From Combretum micranthum (taxonomy: Eukaryota > Streptophyta > Magnoliopsida > Myrtales > Combretaceae), in contig JAMXBD010002796.1 in assembly GCA_024138025.1 (NCBI GenBank), forward strand, positions 1 to 64,000: a stretch of 64,000 nt of DNA. Reading direction: 5' to 3'. Position numbers and translations under genes: made by a program. The notes under the pieces are model-generated. The model did no database searches. It had not been told where the DNA came from and saw nothing but the letters and a program-made list of their open reading frames with translations. The first letter of the stretch is position 1. Each line of letters begins with the position of its first letter. This document shows, piece after piece, positions 60,471 to 64,000 of the stretch.

Positions 60471-61400
60471 TGAGGAGATAGATATTAATGTGGTACCTGT
60501 TGTGAATGAATTTGTTGATGTGTTTCCTGAGAAGTTGCCTGGGTTGCTACCTAATAGAGAAATAGAATTTGGGATTAAAGTACTACCTGGAATCGTACCA
60601 ATCTCCAAGGCTCCATACAGAATGGCACCTATGGAATTAAAAGAGTTAAAGCAGTAGTTGCAGGAATTGCAAGAAATGGGTTTCATCAAACTAAGTATAT
60701 CTCCATGGGGTGTAGCTGTTTTATTTGTGAAGAAGAAAGATAGCAGTTTGATAATGTGTATCGACTATAGGAAATTAAATCAAGTTACTATCAAGAATAA
60801 GTATCCTTTGCCCTGGATTGATGACTTATTTGATCAGTTGAAAGGAGCCACAGTGTTTTCCAAGATTGACTTGAGATCGGGTTATTATCAACTCAAGATC
60901 AAATCTCAAGATATTTAGAAGATGGCTTTTCGAACCAGATATGGACACTTTAAGTTTTCGGTTATGCCTTTTGGTTTAACAAATGCTCCAGCTGTATTTA
61001 TGGATTTAATGAACAGGATCTTCAAAAATTATTTGGATTCATTTGTTATAGTGTTTATTGATGATATTTTGATTTATTCCCGAAGTAGAGAGGGCCATGA
61101 AGAGCATTTAAAGCTTGTGTTGCAAACACTTAGAGAGAAAAAGCTTTATGCTAAATTTAACAAATGTCAATTCTGGCTTGAAGAGATATCCTTTTTAGGA
61201 CATATTATATCAAAGGAAGGCATAACAATTGATCCAGAGAAAATAAAGGCTATATTGAAATGGTCTAGACCTACAAATGTGAGTGAAATTAGAAGTTTTC
61301 TGGGGTTGGCTAGATATTATTGAAGATTTGTGGAGGATTTTTCAAAAATTGCATCTCCATTAACAAGATTGACACAAAAGAATATTAAGTTTGTATGGGA
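60471..61400 (+). pseudogene. Reverse transcriptase of element C
   Basis: Begins with the VVNEFVDVFPEKLPGLLP linker and continues with [48 protein letters not shown], the catalytic FIDD at 61054-61065, FLGHII and [10 protein letters not shown]. All are in one frame, interrupted only by stops at 60655, 60916 and 61321. The active-site Asp pair is intact. Confidence 0.92.
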
Positions 61401-61850
61401 TGATAAGTGTGAGAGGAGTTTTGAAGAATTAAAGGAAAGATTGGTATCTGCTCCTATTTTGGCATTACCTGTTAGTGGAAAGGAATTTGTTGTTTTCAGT
61501 GATGCTTTTATCCAGGGTCTTGGCTGTGTACTTATGCAGGATGGGAGAGTGATAGCCTATGGTTCAAGATAGCTGAAGCCACATGACAAAAATTATCCAG
61601 TTCATGATTTAGAGTTGGCAGATGTGATCCTTGCATTGAAACTCTAGAGGTACTATCTTTTTGGAGAGAAGTGTATGATATACATAGATCACAAGAGTTT
61701 GGAATACATTTTCACACAAAGAGAGCTCAATATGAGACAGCGAAGATGGCTGGAATTGATCAAGGATTATGATGTGGAAATTCTATACCATCTGGTAAAG
61801 CGAATGTAGTAGCAGATACTCTTAACAGAAAGAGGCAGGTAAATGTTGCA
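61401..61850 (+). pseudogene. RNase H of element C
   Basis: Catalytic Asp in FSDAF, Glu in HDLELAD and Asp in [17 protein letters not shown] are present. Stops occur at 61570 and 61645. A one-base loss near 61785 shifts the frame in the segment that links to integrase. Confidence 0.88.
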
Positions 61851-63165
61851 ACTCTACTTACAAGTCAGAAGGAGATTCAAATGAATTCAGAAAATTAGAG
61901 CTTGAAATCACAATGGAAAAAGTTGATGTTGTATTAGCTCAATTATTTTTGCAACCTACAATCTTGGAGCGAATTAAACAACCTAAAAAGAAGATGTTGA
62001 AACTAAGAAAATGAAGTTTGCTATAAATAATGGAAGAAGAAAAGAGTTGAGAATTGACGAAGTAGGTGTTGTTAGACATGGAAATCGGATATTTGTATCC
62101 GCAATACATTGTTTGAGAGAAGAAATTATGAAGGAAGTTCATTCCTCTTCACATTCTATCTACCCTAGAAGCACTAAAATGTACAAAGATTTGAAAAAGT
62201 ATTATTGGTGGGAAGGATTGAAGAAGGATGTTGCACATTATGCATCCAAATGTCTAATTTGCCAACAAATAAAGATTGAACATCAAAGACCAGGAGGAGA
62301 ACTTCAGCCTCTATTTATTCCCGAGTGGAAGTGGGAAGATATTACTATGGACTTTGTATCTGCATTGCCAAGGACTATTGCTAAACAAAATCATTTGGGT
62401 GATTGTCGATAGATTGATAAAGTCAGCTCATTTTATACCCTTGAGAGTTGGAGATTTTTGGAAAGGATAGCACATACATACATTAAGGAGATAGTAAGAC
62501 TTCATGGTATACCGAAGATGATTATTTCTAATAGAGATACTCGTTTTGTCAGTAGGTTTTGGAAAAGTCTACACACGGCTTTGGGTACTCAACTTTAGTT
62601 CAGTACTGCGTTTCATCCACAAACCGATGGGCGGTCTAAGAGGAATATTTAGATACTAGAAGACATGCTTCGAGCATGTGTTTTGGATTTTGGCAATAGA
62701 TTGGAACTTATCTGCCACTTATTGAATTTGCTACAACAGTTTTCAAGTTTCAATCCAAATGGCACCTTATGAAGCACTTTATGGAAGAAAATGCAGATCA
62801 CATTTACACTGAGAAGAAGTTGGTGAGAGAGCTATCTTAGGTCTAGAATTAATTCAACAAGCAATAGACAAAGTACAAGTGGTGGAGCAACGGATGAAAG
62901 TAGCTCAAGGTAGGTACAAGAGTTATGCTGACACAAGAAGAAGACCACTGAATTTGATGTGGATTCCATGTGTTTCCGAGGATTTCTCCAACAAAAGGTG
63001 TTATCAGATTTGGAGTTAAGGGCAAACTAAATCAGAGATACATTGGTCCTTATGAAATTTTGGAAAGAGTAGGACCATTAGCGTATCGTCTGGCTTTACC
63101 CCCAAGCTTATCAGAAGTACATGACGTCTTTCATGTATCTCAGCGAAAGTGCATATAAGATTAGG
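61851..63165 (+). pseudogene. Integrase of element C, catalytic residues lost
   Basis: The zinc site is partial: the second His is Tyr in SSHSIYPRS, while the Cys pair CLICQQ remains (about 62140-62268). Of the catalytic triad the first Asp survives (62350). The second position reads Asn (62530) and the third reads Lys (62638). Their spacing of 36 codons matches the D-X35-E rule, so these are the true positions. Frameshifts occur near 62385 and 62470. The GPY/F module [19 protein letters not shown] at about 63037-63095 is intact. Confidence 0.87.
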
Positions 63166-63199
63166 ATGCTATCATTTCTTCTCATCAACGAGAAGTTTA

Positions 63200-63400
63200 A
63201 CCAGATTTGAGCACCCTTGAAAGACTGATCAAAATGTTGGATAGGATTGACAAAGTGCTCAGAAGAAAAGTTATTCCTTTTGTGAAAGTCTTATGGACTC
63301 GACAAACAAAGAGAGAAGCAACATGGGAACTCGAGAATAAATGAGAGAAGTATCTAGAGTTATTTGAACAATGATAGAGGTAAGCTAAGTTTGAGGACGA
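63200..63400 (+). pseudogene. Chromodomain of element C
   Basis: MLDRIDKVLRRKVIPFVKVL, then an ATWELE block and YLELFEQ, correspond to the integrase-tail chromodomain of Tekay/Del chromoviruses. A stop lies after ENK (about 63340) and more stops follow before the polypurine tract. Confidence 0.82.
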
Positions 63401-63408
63401 AACCTTTT

Positions 63409-63421
63409 GAAGGAGGGAGAA
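63409..63421 (+). other. Polypurine tract of element C
   Basis: Thirteen purines (GAAGGAGGGAGAA) directly before the TG of the 3' LTR. Confidence 0.9.
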
Positions 63422-64000
63422 TGAAATAGCCATAATTTCCCAAGTCATGTTTTATAAATGTGTTAATTCAATTATGCATGATTTTGAAATATGATGAATG
63501 TGATTTTATAATATAGGATATATGTGTTATGTTGATGTGTTAAAATACCTAATGTCTTAGAATAACTAAATATTGAGTTTATAATTTGTGAGTGTAGTTA
63601 AATGTGATAAATAGCAACTTAAAACAATAAACATATAAATATATATATATTTTCTACATAGCAGAATTTTTCTAGACATTAATTAAGCACAAAAACACAT
63701 TTAATGCCTAAAATAAGCCCATTTAATTACTAAAAACAAGTCCATGTAAAGCCTTAAATAATGGCAGCCCCAAAAGTCAACTAAGAAGATAAATATCATC
63801 TCATAAAGTACAATTTTCGTCCAAAAATTTTAAACATCAAAAACACCCCTTTATAAGCTCCAAAACCTCATTTTCTCTTCTCTAAAAGCTCTCCCATGGA
63901 TATGTAATATTAACCCCTTCAACTTTTATAAAGAAAATCCTTAAAGGCTTCCAACAAGACCACAAAATCAAGACACAAAGCTCTTAATGTATGTGTGTTA
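63422..64000 (+). mobile_element. 3' LTR of element C, first 579 bp
   Basis: Starts TGAAATAGCC and parallels 51107-51690, including the (TA)n run and the GTAAAGCCTTAAATAA and CTCCCATGGATATGTAATA blocks. Cut by the window end. Confidence 0.92.

Larger units (their letters stand above)
51107..64000 (+). mobile_element. Element C: chromovirus (Tekay/Del type), right end outside the window
   Basis: A 5' LTR (51107-58438, split by a solo LTR), a primer-binding site at 58441, decayed gag-pol with chromodomain, a polypurine tract at 63409-63421 and the first 579 bp of the 3' LTR. The first 600 bp of the two LTRs align with many substitutions and small indels, so this is an older insertion than element D. 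The left TSD would be TATAA (51102-51106) but cannot be checked without the right end. Confidence 0.9.

Noticed and set aside
1..64000. A previously undescribed defence, biosynthetic or signalling system
   Set aside because: Every coding segment with recognisable motifs is retrotransposon gag or pol. The single unrecognised ORF (16628-17521) is most simply part of element A.

Overview
This looks like repeat-dense heterochromatin from a flowering plant, probably a dicot with a sizeable genome. The base composition is AT-rich and there is no recognisable host gene. Nearly all of the 64 kb is nested Ty3/gypsy LTR retrotransposons. I saw no tRNA, rRNA or CRISPR. Assignment is from sequence motifs alone, so genus and species cannot be named.

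Two LTR superfamilies dominate. Family T has LTRs that begin TGTAAGCC-like and end GGGCGTGACA-like. Its copies are 11358-14822 (+, solo), 23076-26543 (+, the 3' LTR of coding element A), 28738-32265 (-, solo), 34287-50734 (+, solo, split by element D) and 52992-57647 (+, solo). Family G has LTRs that begin TGAAATA-like. Its copies are 6704-7480 (-, fragment), 7737-8897 with 16221-16620 and 33327-33765 (+, fragmented, called L1), 8898-16215 (-, solo), 26544-33326 (-, called R) and both LTRs of coding element C (51107-58438 and 63422-64000). Five-base target-site duplications (TSDs) could be read directly for six insertions: ATAAA, TGCAT, AATCA, GAAAT, TAAGT (all solo LTRs) and GCGTC (element D, complete).

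Layout. 1-4500: gene-free AT-rich DNA with small direct repeats and a MITE-like element. 4690-6493: possible degraded LTR. 6494-6703: 210-bp repeat, second copy at 33766-33975. 6704-16620: fragmented and nested family-G LTRs with a family-T solo LTR inside. 16628-23075: coding remnant of element A, a Tekay/Del-type chromovirus, with an extra acidic ORF followed by gag, protease, RT, RNase H, integrase and chromodomain, all broken. 23076-26543: its 3' LTR. 26544-33326: minus-strand LTR R carrying a minus-strand solo LTR. 34287-50734: a 5.5-kb solo LTR split by the 10.9-kb element D. D has near-identical 2.65-kb LTRs, carries gag but no pol, and has minisatellites before its 3' LTR. 51107-64000: element C, a second chromovirus with a primer-binding site, gag-pol, chromodomain and polypurine tract. 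Its 5' LTR is split by a solo LTR and its 3' LTR runs off the window.

No gene here works together in a host pathway. The coding parts are decayed retrotransposon machinery: capsid-like Gag, aspartic protease, reverse transcriptase/RNase H, and integrase with a chromatin-reading tail. The points most worth a second look are structural: self-complementary short words at a corresponding position in several LTRs, an LTR-internal repeat array that goes from about 3 to 9 units between copies, an unrecognised acidic ORF ahead of gag in element A, and the gag-only element D with a duplicated zinc-knuckle block and two minisatellite arrays.
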